From assembly GCF_016405965.1 (NCBI RefSeq), contig NZ_JAEFCD010000001.1:169813-233812 (forward strand): a DNA stretch of 64,000 nt, given 5' to 3'. Each line of letters begins with the position of its first letter. The first letter of the stretch is position 1. The translations under genes and the position numbers were made by a program. Source of the stretch: Alteromonas sp. IB21. Its GTDB lineage: Bacteria > Pseudomonadota > Gammaproteobacteria > Enterobacterales > Alteromonadaceae. Under the pieces are notes generated by a model. The model saw nothing but the letters and a program-made list of their open reading frames with translations. It had not been told where the DNA came from and searched no databases. Below, piece by piece: positions 43,149 to 52,087 of this stretch.

Positions 43149-44018
43149 CTATATACCTTTGTCTGCATTAAGCGCAGCAAACCACAAGTCATTGGTAATA
43201 GCGACAATCTCGATGTGCAGCTTAAGTTTCTCGAGTGCCTCTTGTTCATCGATATTCATGATGGCGGCATAATGCTTAACCAGATCACAACTTTCAAGGT
43301 CATTGAGTTTATTAATAAGGCAACAGCTTGCTAAATCAAAATAGCGGTTTCCCATTGCCGCATATTCCCAATCAATAACTTTGAGCGTATTCTCTGTACT
43401 GATTAATAGGTGGTTAGTCAGCAAATCGTTGTGACACAGCACATAGTCGTCATTGTCTTCTTCGCTTTTTATTGCTTTGTTCCGAAACGCCTGCGCCTTT
43501 AAATAAAGCTCACTGTTCATATCGAGCTGCGCAATATCACGGTAATGCAGCCACCTGGCAGCTAAATTTAACGGTCTAGCGGTTATGGGCAGAGAATGAA
43601 TACGCGCAAGGGTTTCAGCCAAAGTATGTACAGAAAGTCTATGAGTGAAATGCGTTGCACTGTTACTGTTGTCTACCCACTGTTCAACCCAGATGGTTTC
43701 ATCGTCACTCAACCAAATCGGCTGCGGCGCAATACCCAATCCATACAGCTGTTGCTGCAAAGCAAACTGATGGGAACGCTCCACACCACTAAAGTCATCG
43801 TTGCCCATCCATTTAACCGCTAAATCGACAAGAGTATTGTCTAGTTTTTGCTGTTTATCACTCTGAAGGTGGCCTTCACTTAAATATGATGAGCCATTCA
43901 CCGGGTCTTGAACCCGGTAAACACGATTTACCGCACCAGCGGGGTGTACCGTAATTCTTGCACCATCGGTAATATTAAGCGCCTTTTGCAGCGTGGCGAT
44001 GATATCCAACCTGTTCAC
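43149..44018 (-). CDS. Thiamine kinase-like phosphotransferase (APH/choline kinase fold)
   Basis: About 289 aa. Kinase signatures: LCHNDLLTNHLLI (catalytic loop H-x-D-x5-N) and VIDWEYAAMGNRYFDLASCC (metal-binding D). It is the last gene of the TPP-riboswitch operon, so thiamine is the likely substrate; the product TMP is then converted to TPP. The best start is GTG 44018, 15 codons inside pnuT; a TTG at 44009 is an alternative. The long open frame upstream (to 44207) lies in pnuT and is not coding. Translation is probably coupled to pnuT by this 44-bp overlap. Confidence 0.82.
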   Translation of the reverse strand: MNRLDIIATLQKALNITDGARITVHPAGAVNRVYRVQDPVNGSSYLSEGHLQSDKQQKLDNTLVDLAVKWMGNDDFSGVERSHQFALQQQLYGLGIAPQPIWLSDDETIWVEQWVDNSNSATHFTHRLSVHTLAETLARIHSLPITARPLNLAARWLHYRDIAQLDMNSELYLKAQAFRNKAIKSEEDNDDYVLCHNDLLTNHLLISTENTLKVIDWEYAAMGNRYFDLASCCLINKLNDLESCDLVKHYAAIMNIDEQEALEKLKLHIEIVAITNDLWFAALNADKGI

Positions 44019-44622
44019 CCTGTTTTTTATATTGCACCAGCCACTGATAATAGCCAAACACCGCAAAGCCCACGTAACCCAAGAACAGGCAAGCAGATAG
44101 TGCATAACCCACTTGCAAGTATAAATACGCAGAAGCTGAATTGATGAAGAACCAATAAACCCAATTTTGCAGAATCTTATGGGCCACCATAAATGTGGTG
44201 ACAACACTCAATAAATTAATGCTCGCATCTAATAGTAGGTACTCACTATTAAATTGTGACCCAGCCACTGTAGACAGAAACCAAGCTAGCATTAACATGC
44301 TAGGCACGATAAGTAAGTGTGCCCATAGCGGCCAATGAAGCACTGGCTTAACCTCGCCGTCTTCCGTTCCTTTTGACCACTGATAATAGCCGTATCCCGC
44401 CATTATCATATAAAAGAAATTAAGCGCCGACTGAAATGGCAAGGTCACCTGCCAAAATAGCCAAGTATAAATCGCCGTACTTACAAAGGCGCATAGCCAA
44501 CACCAACTATTTTGTTTCGCCGCTAACAATACGTAAGCAATGGCAAGAACAACCGCTACCCATTCTAATAGCGAAGTAGCGGCAATTTGTGAGGTAAACT
44601 CAGAAAGAAAATTAGTCATCAA
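43975..44622 (-). CDS. pnuT: PnuC-family thiamine transporter (PnuT)
   Basis: 215-aa inner-membrane facilitator of the PnuC family with seven helices. Family features: NSWCWLCAFVSTAIYTWLFW early, NFFYMIMAGYGYYQWSKG in the middle, and QNWVYWFFINSASAYLYLQVGYALSACLFLGYVGFAVFGYYQW near the end (W and N residues that contact the ribosyl-like substrate). PnuC carries nicotinamide riboside, but members under TPP riboswitches are PnuT thiamine carriers, and here the operon is TPP-controlled and ends in a kinase gene that would trap thiamine. The start at 44622 overlaps the YkoF-like stop (ATGA). Confidence 0.9.
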   Translation of the reverse strand: MMTNFLSEFTSQIAATSLLEWVAVVLAIAYVLLAAKQNSWCWLCAFVSTAIYTWLFWQVTLPFQSALNFFYMIMAGYGYYQWSKGTEDGEVKPVLHWPLWAHLLIVPSMLMLAWFLSTVAGSQFNSEYLLLDASINLLSVVTTFMVAHKILQNWVYWFFINSASAYLYLQVGYALSACLFLGYVGFAVFGYYQWLVQYKKQGEQVGYHRHAAKGA

Positions 44623-44882
44623 GACGACTTTCTAGATTGCATAGCATCGAAGTTAAGAAACTTGGCCACGAAGATAGCCTGCCCCACTTCTTCATGGGTC
44701 CTTTGCATTTCTTCACCAAGTACTTTCATTACCACACCATAGTCACCGGTAACCTGCGTGCTGGTTGAACTGGTTGAAACCGTGATGTCACTATAGCTAT
44801 TTAACCTATCTATGAAATCTTGAATAGGCGGAATATATTCGTTGACTAAGGGGTACAACGACAGTTCAACCATAACTTGCAT
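44619..44882 (-). CDS. YkoF/MTH1187-type thiamine-binding protein
   Basis: 87-aa ferredoxin-like fold protein of the YkoF/DUF77 family: MQVMVELSLYPLVNEYIPPIQDFIDRLNSY at the N-terminus and a beta strand/helix with TQVTGDYGVVMKVLGEEM. Bacillus YkoF binds thiamine and hydroxymethylpyrimidine. Here it sits between the TonB receptor and PnuT genes of a TPP-regulated operon and has no signal peptide, so it is a cytoplasmic binding or buffering protein. ATG 44882; its stop overlaps the pnuT start. Confidence 0.85.
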   Translation of the reverse strand: MQVMVELSLYPLVNEYIPPIQDFIDRLNSYSDITVSTSSTSTQVTGDYGVVMKVLGEEMQRTHEEVGQAIFVAKFLNFDAMQSRKSS

Positions 44883-44899
44883 GCTCGTTTCCTTTTATT

Positions 44900-46990
44900 T
44901 TAAAACGCGTACTTAACAGTGATACCAAACTGACGACCATTACCTATTTGATAATATGGCTCTTCAAAGGCATATTCATCGCGAGGGTCGTTACTGAAAC
45001 CACCAAACCCTCTGGTGTAGTACTCGCGGTCAAAGGCATTTTGAATCCATAGCGAGGTCTGCCAATCTCCATATAGCACCACTAACTCTGAATTAACCAG
45101 CGTTGTACTTGGTGCGGTCACATCATGGCCATCAGAAAAACGGTACTCGCTTTTATAGTCTACATCTACACGCCAAAGCATGTTATCGGTAAGTGCGTAC
45201 TCACTATAAAGATTTGCCGTCCACTTTGGTGATTGAGCCTGTCTTTGCTCAGAGACTTCAGTGCCGTCTGCAAGCGTATACCCTTCAAACGTTGCGCTTA
45301 AGTAACCAACACTCGCATCTAGCTGAAAATTATCAGAAGCAAACCAACTAAGTTCTAACTCAGCCCCTTTGTTGGTGCCTAAATCAGCGTTATCGATAAT
45401 ATCCACGAAACCTGCTGTGCCATCATTACGGGTTATAACGTCAAAATCACTTACCTGCGTATCTTTTCTATCCATGTAGAAAATTGCTGCACGAGCAACC
45501 AGGTCAGGCGTCAATAACGGGCCTTTTACGCCCACTTCGTAGTTCCAGTTGTACTCTTCATCGAAGAAACGCTGATTATCGTTCACTCTGCTGTCGGGGT
45601 TAAACCCTGCGCCCTTAAAGCCGCGTGAAATACTCCCGTAGTAGAAATGGTCACCCTGTGTATACTGAAGCGCTACTTTACCGCCGACCATAGTGGTATC
45701 AAAGGCGCGTGTAAGCTGATTATTATCAGCGTAATCAAAATCGTAGATTTCTACTCTTAACCCGGCTACAAGCACTAAATTATCCTTCAAACGGCTTTCT
45801 GTTTGTGCATAGATAGCGGTAGTTGTTGGTGTATATTCACTGGCAAAGTCACTATCAAGGTACGTGTACTGACGCAGTAACTTTTCTTCGGTATTTTTAT
45901 AAAATACGCCTGCCGTCCAGTCGGTCATGCCATCAAAAAGCGCGGCACTGTCAGACGACACAAAACGCAACTCACCTGTTTGGGTTTCGACATCGCGATA
46001 GTACGCATCAAAAGAGGTGTAACCCCAGGGGTGAAATCCATTGAATGTCCAATCTTCGTCGTAGCCATAAGCGATGTTATGAGAAGCATGAGTAGCAATA
46101 AGAATGAGATCGCCCGCGGCTGTATTTGTTGTAGAGCGCGCGCTTACCGCATGGGTTTGGTGTTCGTCAAAACCAGGCTCATCGGACAGGGTTTTGTTGT
46201 CGTTGTCCAACGAGAACGCATCATAGCCGTTATCAATATCGTACCAGCGATAGGTTAGAGCAAGGGTAGTTCGGTCGTCTACGCTGCCTTCTACGGCAAA
46301 ACGCAATGCGGTTTCATCAATATTATTGGTATCGCTTCTCCCTAAAAACGTGTTTTCTACAAAACCATCACTTCGGTTATGAACCAGCGCAACGCGATAC
46401 CCCCAATCAGAATTAATATCGTCGCCCGTTGCGCCTTCAATACGATAACTGTCTTTGTTACCCACACGGGCTTCAACATAGTCTGGCGCGTCGCTTCCTA
46501 CCTCATTGCTTGAAAGCTTGACTGCCCCGGCTAATGCACCAGTACCGTATAGCGTGGCCTGAGGCCCGCGATATACCTCTAGCTGTTTGGTATCAAAAAT
46601 GATGCCTGCCGCAGCAAGACCTGAAAAATCGAATTCATCGACGATAAAGCTCACTGAAGGGTTAATTGGCTCAGCAAACTGGCTACGCTCCCCAATACCG
46701 CGAATTTGCACGAAGCGGCCACGGGATGCGCCAGCAGCAAAGTTCACATTCGGAATACTGTTTAGCACGCTGTCGATATGGCTAGGCTGTCTGCTGCGAA
46801 GACGTTCTTGGTCTAAAATGGTCGCGCTGGCACTTAACTGGTCGAGTGTGGTTTGACGAAAATCACCTGTTACGACGACTCGTTCAATATCAGTTGACGT
46901 GCTATTTGAACTGTTACTTACATTGGTGCCTTGCGCATAGACTGCTACTGAACTCGCAAGCAATGATAGTGTGAAAAGTGTTTTATACAT
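44900..46990 (-). CDS. TonB-dependent outer-membrane receptor, probable thiamine transporter
   Basis: 696-aa receptor. Signal peptide (MYKTLFTLSLLASSVAVYA), then a putative TonB box in IERVVVTGDF, a plug domain (about residues 50-155; LDQLSASATILDQERLR, VEVYRGPQATLYGTGALAGAVKL-type block), then a 22-strand barrel ending with aromatic F (ITVKYAF). A TPP riboswitch about 70 bp upstream makes thiamine or a derivative the likely substrate; the same receptor plus PnuT arrangement is known in Alteromonadales and Bacteroidetes. Energised by a TonB system such as the one at 51475-55159. Confidence 0.92.
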   Translation of the reverse strand: MYKTLFTLSLLASSVAVYAQGTNVSNSSNSTSTDIERVVVTGDFRQTTLDQLSASATILDQERLRSRQPSHIDSVLNSIPNVNFAAGASRGRFVQIRGIGERSQFAEPINPSVSFIVDEFDFSGLAAAGIIFDTKQLEVYRGPQATLYGTGALAGAVKLSSNEVGSDAPDYVEARVGNKDSYRIEGATGDDINSDWGYRVALVHNRSDGFVENTFLGRSDTNNIDETALRFAVEGSVDDRTTLALTYRWYDIDNGYDAFSLDNDNKTLSDEPGFDEHQTHAVSARSTTNTAAGDLILIATHASHNIAYGYDEDWTFNGFHPWGYTSFDAYYRDVETQTGELRFVSSDSAALFDGMTDWTAGVFYKNTEEKLLRQYTYLDSDFASEYTPTTTAIYAQTESRLKDNLVLVAGLRVEIYDFDYADNNQLTRAFDTTMVGGKVALQYTQGDHFYYGSISRGFKGAGFNPDSRVNDNQRFFDEEYNWNYEVGVKGPLLTPDLVARAAIFYMDRKDTQVSDFDVITRNDGTAGFVDIIDNADLGTNKGAELELSWFASDNFQLDASVGYLSATFEGYTLADGTEVSEQRQAQSPKWTANLYSEYALTDNMLWRVDVDYKSEYRFSDGHDVTAPSTTLVNSELVVLYGDWQTSLWIQNAFDREYYTRGFGGFSNDPRDEYAFEEPYYQIGNGRQFGITVKYAF

Positions 46991-46991
46991 A

Positions 46992-47024
46992 GGATCTCTT
47001 GTTCTTATTTAAGAAAAAAGATCC
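46992..47024 (-). promoter_or_regulatory. RBS-sequestering stem of the TPP riboswitch
   Basis: On the minus strand GGATCTTTT (47024-47016) can pair with AAGAGATCC (47000-46992), including one G-U pair, which buries the AAGAG ribosome-binding site just before the ATG at 46990. CCGGATC (47026-47020) is also exactly complementary to GATCCGG in the aptamer (47087-47081), offering an antisequestering alternative when TPP is absent. This suggests translational control. Confidence 0.65.
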
Positions 47025-47057
47025 GGGTCTAACGGCAGGTGATAAGGCTATATTGTG

Positions 47058-47139
47058 AACCATCCCTACGCCGGTATTATCCGGATCAGGTTTAAGGGTT
47101 CCCACACATGTGGATCTCAGACCGAAAACGGACACCCCT
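47058..47139 (-). promoter_or_regulatory. TPP riboswitch (THI element)
   Basis: Minus-strand sequence shows the conserved aptamer parts in order: GGGGTGTCC, then GGTCTGAGATC (the CTGAGA thi-box core, 47120-47115), then ACCCTTAAACCTGATCCGG, and ATAATACCGGCGTAGGGA (the 3' core). It precedes the thiamine receptor operon (44900-46990 and three downstream genes). TPP binding is expected to switch expression off. Confidence 0.95.
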
Positions 47140-47278
47140 TGGTATTGAGTTAAAGCGCTCTGCGTAGAGGCTTCAACATCTGCGACGGAGTCTACCAGTT
47201 CGATACTCGCCGTCAAGCAGATAAGACATTAAGCTAACGTCATAATTTTATATGATATAAGGCATTAGAAACGTGCAG

Positions 47279-47704
47279 CTAGTCTGCGTCGATATTCATA
47301 TTTAGACGACGGACTTCATCGTCAGTCTGTGCCTTTAAACCTTCCAGCGTTTTGCCATGTGCCGCTGGTTGACGGGTATCGGGGTCAACTTTCACGAAAA
47401 CAATATCATCTGCAAAACAAATAGTTTTCTTAGTGGCTTTGTTGCGTACTAGGCAGCTCACAGTAATAGATGTGCGGCCCACCGCCTTGGTTTCTAGACC
47501 AAACTCTACGATATCACCCTGCATAGCCGGTGATTCAAAGCTAATTTCACCGATATGCTTAGTCACCAAACAATTGGTTTCTAACTGACAAATTGCCCAA
47601 ATAGCAGCCTCTTCGTCTATCCATTCTAACGCGCGGCCACCGAACAAAGAATTAGCGTAGTTTAAATCGTTTGGCATAACTAGACGCCGAGAAAGAAAGC
47701 GCAT
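47279..47704 (-). CDS. YciA-type acyl-CoA thioesterase (hotdog fold)
   Basis: 141-aa cytoplasmic hotdog thioesterase. The motif MPNDLNYANSLFGGRALEWID at residues 10-30 carries the conserved MPxDxN...FGG block with the catalytic Asp, and VTKHIGEISFESPAMQGDIVEF and FADDIVFVKVD complete the family pattern. It hydrolyses acyl-CoAs to free acids and CoA. ATG 47704. It is divergent from tmcA across 59 bp. The C-terminal tail (residues 118-141) is charged and variable. Confidence 0.88.
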   Translation of the reverse strand: MRFLSRRLVMPNDLNYANSLFGGRALEWIDEEAAIWAICQLETNCLVTKHIGEISFESPAMQGDIVEFGLETKAVGRTSITVSCLVRNKATKKTICFADDIVFVKVDPDTRQPAAHGKTLEGLKAQTDDEVRRLNMNIDAD

Positions 47705-47763
47705 TCGAATTCCTCATAATAAATCGCTACTATAGCGTCAGATTATACCGAAAAAACTGATTC

Positions 47764-50040
47764 ATGGCGCTACCTCAATTACGCGAATGGCTTCTAGCCC
47801 CTTATTGTGACAATAACTCACAGCTAATTCCGCAGCTTCACCGCAGAATGCTGGTTATTTCTGGCAGTGATGAATTTTGTGACGCTGCGTTGTCCAACAT
47901 CAGAACCTTAACTGATGAAGTTGCCTCTATACGCATCGCGATTTTTAGTGGTGACGCGTTAAAGGGTAAGAAGCGAAAACAAGTACTTGGCGTCGAGTGT
48001 GATATTGCCTTATTGGATTGCCGCTATTGCTTTAAGCCAGGTGATGTAATGGCAGTAGCGGGCATTGTAAAGCGTAGTGGTTGTTTAATACTCATTTGCC
48101 CAGAATTTAACGAGTGGGTCGAAAATATATCGGTGCCGTTCTTATCAGAAGGGTTTACGCTCAACCACAGTCGATACCTTTCTCGCTTCATTGAGAACTT
48201 GCGTAAAAACCCATACATGGGTTTTCATACTGAGACAAAGACTGTTCTTCCCGGTATTTCTATTTACGGCGTAGAACAAGAATCAATTCACACCGAACAC
48301 ACAAATGCCCATTTTCGCTCTGTTGAGCAAGAGTATGCGTACAACCAACTGCATAAAGCATACATGCGTAATCACCTTAATGCGCTTGTTACAGCGCCAA
48401 GAGGCAGAGGTAAGTCATCCCTATTAGGCTTATTTATCGATAGCCTTGTTAGAGAAGGTAAGCGCGTACTGCTTACCAGTGAACGTATTGAAAACGTAAC
48501 AAATGTTTTATCTCGCTTTACAGAATCTGAAGACGCAGATGACTTGAACGTAAGGCTAGGTACGTCACAAGTGGCAAGTATGGAAACACAACGTGCGGAA
48601 CAGCAAACTATGCCTAAAGGCTTGGTTAAATGGGTCCCGCCAGATAGTGAATTGCTTTTTGGCAAAGAAAACAAGAACTATGACCTCGTTATAGTAGATG
48701 AGGCAGCGTCTATGCCACTTCCCGTTATTAACCGAATAATTGCGTATAACCCACAGTGGGTGTTAAGCACCACACTTTTAGGCTACGAAGGCTCAGGAAG
48801 AGGGTTTATTCATAAACTGATTCCGAACTTACCAAACGGAACTTTACATCTAACGCTGACAACACCTTTACGTTGGTTTGAAAACGACCCTATCGAGGCC
48901 TTTTTTAATAACACCTGTTTGTTTGAAAATTATAACTTGAACGATGTGGATGGAACCGTCTACTCAGAAAGCAGCTCGAAAGATATCAGCGCCATTCTCG
49001 GACCAGTAATCTCGCCTGAACTAATAGCGACATGCGAATTTAATATTTTTTCTTTCGAAAAAATTAACGAAGGCATGCTGCTGCAAATCATGTCTTTGCT
49101 TTCACTTGCCCACTATCAAACCACGCCAGACGATTTCATGCGCCTAATGGATAGCCCAGACGTGCTTGTTGCCTCATTTACGATTAATGGATTTGTACTA
49201 GCGGTTGCAATAATAAATGTAGAAGGCGGAAGCTGTTTAAGCGATGCAGCATTTGGTATAGCAACGGGCAAACGACGCCCTAAAGGCCACTTAGGGGCAC
49301 AGCGATTAACACTCCTATCAGCCGACGTTAAAGCCGCTACACAACGCTACTGGCGAATTAACCGCATTGCCGTTCACCCGAATCTTCAAAATAAAGGTAT
49401 TGGCAGCCAACTGGTAAAACAAATAGTTAAAGAAGCCCATAAACGCGCTATTGATGCAATATCTACGTCTTACGGAACGACAAATAAACTTGATGGATTT
49501 TGGTCTAACAATGGCTTCGAAATCGTAGATTATGGTCGAAAACCCAATAAAGCCAGTGGTGAAACCAGCGCTTTGGCTGTGTTACCTCTGAACAAGTATA
49601 CGGGTGAACTAGTTAAAAAAGTCGTCGCCCTCAAGGCGAGTTTCATTAGTGCTGTCAACCTGCTCGAACTGCCCAATTCTGTTCTTGAAATCTATATAAA
49701 TAAGCTAAACCACTTTACACAAGGAACGCGAACGCTTGATGATATTTGGCCTATATTGAGTAAATTAGCGAGCGAGGCAAAGCTCCGCTCTAAAGCGATA
49801 AGTGACAGGCACGAGACCAAACGCAGTAACGGCACTGAATTGCGTAATGCTAACCTGTACGTACTGAATAAGCTTATAAAAATAATGAATGCGAATAGTT
49901 ACATAGTATCACTATTTGAAGTCTCAAATATGAATATGACGCTTATTAAAGAGGTGCTAGAAAAAAACAGTTTTAAGGTAAATGGGGTGAGAGGGTCAAC
50001 GGCAGCAATTAGAGCTATATTGCGCTCCGCATTCGAGTAA
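47764..50040 (+). CDS. tmcA: tRNA(Met) cytidine acetyltransferase
   Basis: Forms N4-acetylcytidine at the wobble base of elongator tRNA-Met, using ATP and acetyl-CoA. 758 aa: an N-terminal DUF1726 domain (about 90-190), an RNA-helicase/ATPase module with Walker A APRGRGKSSLLGLF (about residues 213-226) and Walker B DLVIVDEAASMPLP, and a GNAT domain with RIAVHPNLQNKGIGSQLVKQ. The C-terminal part (about 620-758) is the tRNA-binding region. The ATG at 47764 opens divergently from the thioesterase gene. It ends at a bidirectional terminator shared with the TPR gene. Confidence 0.95.
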   Translation: MALPQLREWLLAPYCDNNSQLIPQLHRRMLVISGSDEFCDAALSNIRTLTDEVASIRIAIFSGDALKGKKRKQVLGVECDIALLDCRYCFKPGDVMAVAGIVKRSGCLILICPEFNEWVENISVPFLSEGFTLNHSRYLSRFIENLRKNPYMGFHTETKTVLPGISIYGVEQESIHTEHTNAHFRSVEQEYAYNQLHKAYMRNHLNALVTAPRGRGKSSLLGLFIDSLVREGKRVLLTSERIENVTNVLSRFTESEDADDLNVRLGTSQVASMETQRAEQQTMPKGLVKWVPPDSELLFGKENKNYDLVIVDEAASMPLPVINRIIAYNPQWVLSTTLLGYEGSGRGFIHKLIPNLPNGTLHLTLTTPLRWFENDPIEAFFNNTCLFENYNLNDVDGTVYSESSSKDISAILGPVISPELIATCEFNIFSFEKINEGMLLQIMSLLSLAHYQTTPDDFMRLMDSPDVLVASFTINGFVLAVAIINVEGGSCLSDAAFGIATGKRRPKGHLGAQRLTLLSADVKAATQRYWRINRIAVHPNLQNKGIGSQLVKQIVKEAHKRAIDAISTSYGTTNKLDGFWSNNGFEIVDYGRKPNKASGETSALAVLPLNKYTGELVKKVVALKASFISAVNLLELPNSVLEIYINKLNHFTQGTRTLDDIWPILSKLASEAKLRSKAISDRHETKRSNGTELRNANLYVLNKLIKIMNANSYIVSLFEVSNMNMTLIKEVLEKNSFKVNGVRGSTAAIRAILRSAFE

Positions 50041-50165
50041 CTTTCTTGGATACTGTTAAGTGAAGTGTCGTTAGATACGTTATTTGCTATCGCCCTTTTT
50101 ACAAGTCACTTTTACGACAGTTCAGTTTCTACTCTAAAGTAATACACTAAAGCTTACGCCAATAA

Positions 50166-50189
50166 AAAAGCCTCCAAAAGGAGGCTTTT
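50166..50189. terminator. Bidirectional intrinsic terminator between tmcA and the TonB operon
   Basis: AAAAGCCTCC (50166-50175), loop AAAA, GGAGGCTTTT (50180-50189). It has T-runs in both directions and lies between the convergent ends of tmcA and the TPR gene, so it serves both. Confidence 0.9.
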
Positions 50190-50206
50190 ATCGCTAATTC
50201 CGAGTA

Positions 50207-51478
50207 TTAAATATTAATACCGCGGTTTTTCGCTTTTTCCTTGATGTAAGGTTCCCACGCAGCTGCGTTTCGGCGTAGTGAGCGGTCCTTCTTAGCTTCT
50301 TGTACGTGCTTGTAGGCAGACTTATAGTTACCTGCGTAGAAGTTCGCTTCCATTAATGTGAAGTGAATTTTCTCCGGGTTATCTGCGCCACGTTCTAAAG
50401 CATTTTCTAATGCTGTAATAGCACCCTTATAGTCTTCAGCTACAAGTAGAAGCGTACCTTGCTTACGATAGTGCTCAGGATCTGAACTCTTAGCTGCAGC
50501 TTGCGCATACAAGTTTGCTGCTGTTTTAAAGTTCTTAGCCGAGTGATATGCGTTAGCAATATTAGCTAGCATATCAGCATCGTTTTTAAGCAAACCATCC
50601 TTCATATGCTTCTCAAGCAATTTAGCTGCCTTGTAGGGCATACCGTTGCTTTGATACAGCTGGGCTAGCGTTTTGATTTCTGACTCTTTTTCTAGATAAC
50701 CTTGCATATAAGCAAGCTCTAGTGTTGAAAGACCTTTATTATAGTCTTCAACCAAGATGTAGAAAAAGCCAAGACGCGACCACCAAGTCTTCTCCTGAGG
50801 GAAAGTTCTAACAAGATCTTCCGCAACAGCAACCGTCTCAGGGTACATCTTACGCTCGTAGTAAGAAGTCAGCTTCAATACATACGGGTTTTTGTTTGGC
50901 TCTTCATACAAAGCAATTGCTTTGTCTGCCGGCTCGACCATCTTTGCTAGTTGCTTAGATTCGTAATAAGCCTGAGCTAAACGCGTATAAACATCGGCGT
51001 CTTCTTTACACGTGAAGTCCATCCACTTGTTGTACCACTTAATCGCATCAGTATACTTTTCTTCCTGCATACTCAAATCACCTAAAAGCTTAAGTGTTTG
51101 AGAATGTTCTAGGTCGTTAAGTACCTTGGGCTCAACTGATTCAACTAAGTAGTTTAGTGCTTTACCACCTTGACCTTCTTGCGCAGCAAGTAGGTTACCA
51201 ATAAAACGCTTAACGTAAGCTTTATCGAAATCGTCTGACGGGTCGGCTTCGTAAAGTACATTTAATGCTTCAGTGACTTGGTCTTCATTGTAGAATTCAA
51301 ACGCCTTCTGAACCTTTTTACCGGTACGCTCACCAACAAGCGTCGTTTTTCCCTTCTCATATCCAGGACAAACAACAGGTGATGTCTGCGCAAGGGCAGC
51401 GGGTGCTGAAAGCACCGCACTTGCACCTAGCACTAAAGCAACGGCTGACATTTTGAATGTACGTTTCATCATGATCAT
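50207..51478 (-). CDS. TPR-repeat periplasmic protein of the TonB operon
   Basis: 423 aa. The signal peptide ends around LSAPAALAQ; the mature protein is almost wholly alpha-helical tetratricopeptide-like repeats (for example DADVYTRLAQAYYESKQLAKMVEPADKAIALY and AAANLYAQAAAKSSDPEHYRKQGTLLLVAEDYKGAITALENAL-type units). Such a TPR gene ends many DUF3450-TtpC-ExbB-ExbD-TonB operons, where it is thought to support or scaffold the TonB complex. The first ATG (51478) overlaps the tonB stop as ATGA; ATGs at 51472 and 51469 are also possible. It is closed by the terminator at 50166-50189. Confidence 0.88.
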   Translation of the reverse strand: MIMMKRTFKMSAVALVLGASAVLSAPAALAQTSPVVCPGYEKGKTTLVGERTGKKVQKAFEFYNEDQVTEALNVLYEADPSDDFDKAYVKRFIGNLLAAQEGQGGKALNYLVESVEPKVLNDLEHSQTLKLLGDLSMQEEKYTDAIKWYNKWMDFTCKEDADVYTRLAQAYYESKQLAKMVEPADKAIALYEEPNKNPYVLKLTSYYERKMYPETVAVAEDLVRTFPQEKTWWSRLGFFYILVEDYNKGLSTLELAYMQGYLEKESEIKTLAQLYQSNGMPYKAAKLLEKHMKDGLLKNDADMLANIANAYHSAKNFKTAANLYAQAAAKSSDPEHYRKQGTLLLVAEDYKGAITALENALERGADNPEKIHFTLMEANFYAGNYKSAYKHVQEAKKDRSLRRNAAAWEPYIKEKAKNRGINI

Positions 51479-52086
51479 TGCTCCAGTTTAAAGTCTAGCT
51501 GTACGAACATGCCTGGTTGTTTAACCGGCTTGCCATCAACGATCTTAGGCTTGTATTTCCACTTACGTAGAGCACGACGTGCTTCACGGTCGAAAATACG
51601 CTTAGGTTCAGCATCAATAACTTCGATATCATCTACACCACCAACTTCGTTGATAGTGAAAGACAGTCTTACCCAACCTTCACGACCATCACGGGCAGCA
51701 TCAGGTGGATATTTCGGGTCGATACGAACGATAGGTGTTGCTTCACCATCACGTTGCATTGCACCAACACCACCAATGTTTACACCAACACCACCTGTGT
51801 CGATAGCAGGGATAGCTAAGCTAAAGCCATCTGCATCAGGTTCCGCTGTTTCCGGCTCGACTTGCTCCATTTTCGGAGGTTGTGGAGGCGGAGGCGGAGG
51901 TGGTGGTGGAACACGAGTACGCGTTTGCGTCTGGTCGTCTGGTTCCTGCATTACAATATCGATAACCGGTGCAGGCGGTACCTCGTCTGCTGGTCTAGAT
52001 GAATTTTCAATCAACTTGGCCATTAGAACGAAAAGGGCAAATGCAACCGCAGCACCTAATACAATAGATACAAGTATACGTAACAT
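51475..52086 (-). CDS. tonB: Energy transducer TonB
   Basis: 203-aa inner-membrane anchored protein that spans the periplasm. It has one N-terminal helix (about residues 3-24) and a proline-rich spacer with nine consecutive prolines near residue 60. The C-terminal TonB domain (about 120-203) has YPPDAARDGREGWVRLSFTI and ARRALRKWKYKPKI, both conserved. It is shorter than E. coli TonB and resembles Vibrio TonB2. It couples proton motive force from ExbB/ExbD to outer-membrane receptors such as those at 44900-46990 and 60916-63726. Confidence 0.94.
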   Translation of the reverse strand: MLRILVSIVLGAAVAFALFVLMAKLIENSSRPADEVPPAPVIDIVMQEPDDQTQTRTRVPPPPPPPPPQPPKMEQVEPETAEPDADGFSLAIPAIDTGGVGVNIGGVGAMQRDGEATPIVRIDPKYPPDAARDGREGWVRLSFTINEVGGVDDIEVIDAEPKRIFDREARRALRKWKYKPKIVDGKPVKQPGMFVQLDFKLEQ

Positions 52087-52087
52087 C

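Noticed and set aside
44019..44207. Extended N-terminus of the thiamine kinase-like protein
   Set aside because: This stretch is pnuT in another frame; kinase homology begins after about 44010.
46983..47216. Open frame across the TPP riboswitch
   Set aside because: The sequence is fully explained by the conserved aptamer; the frame has no homology and no RBS.
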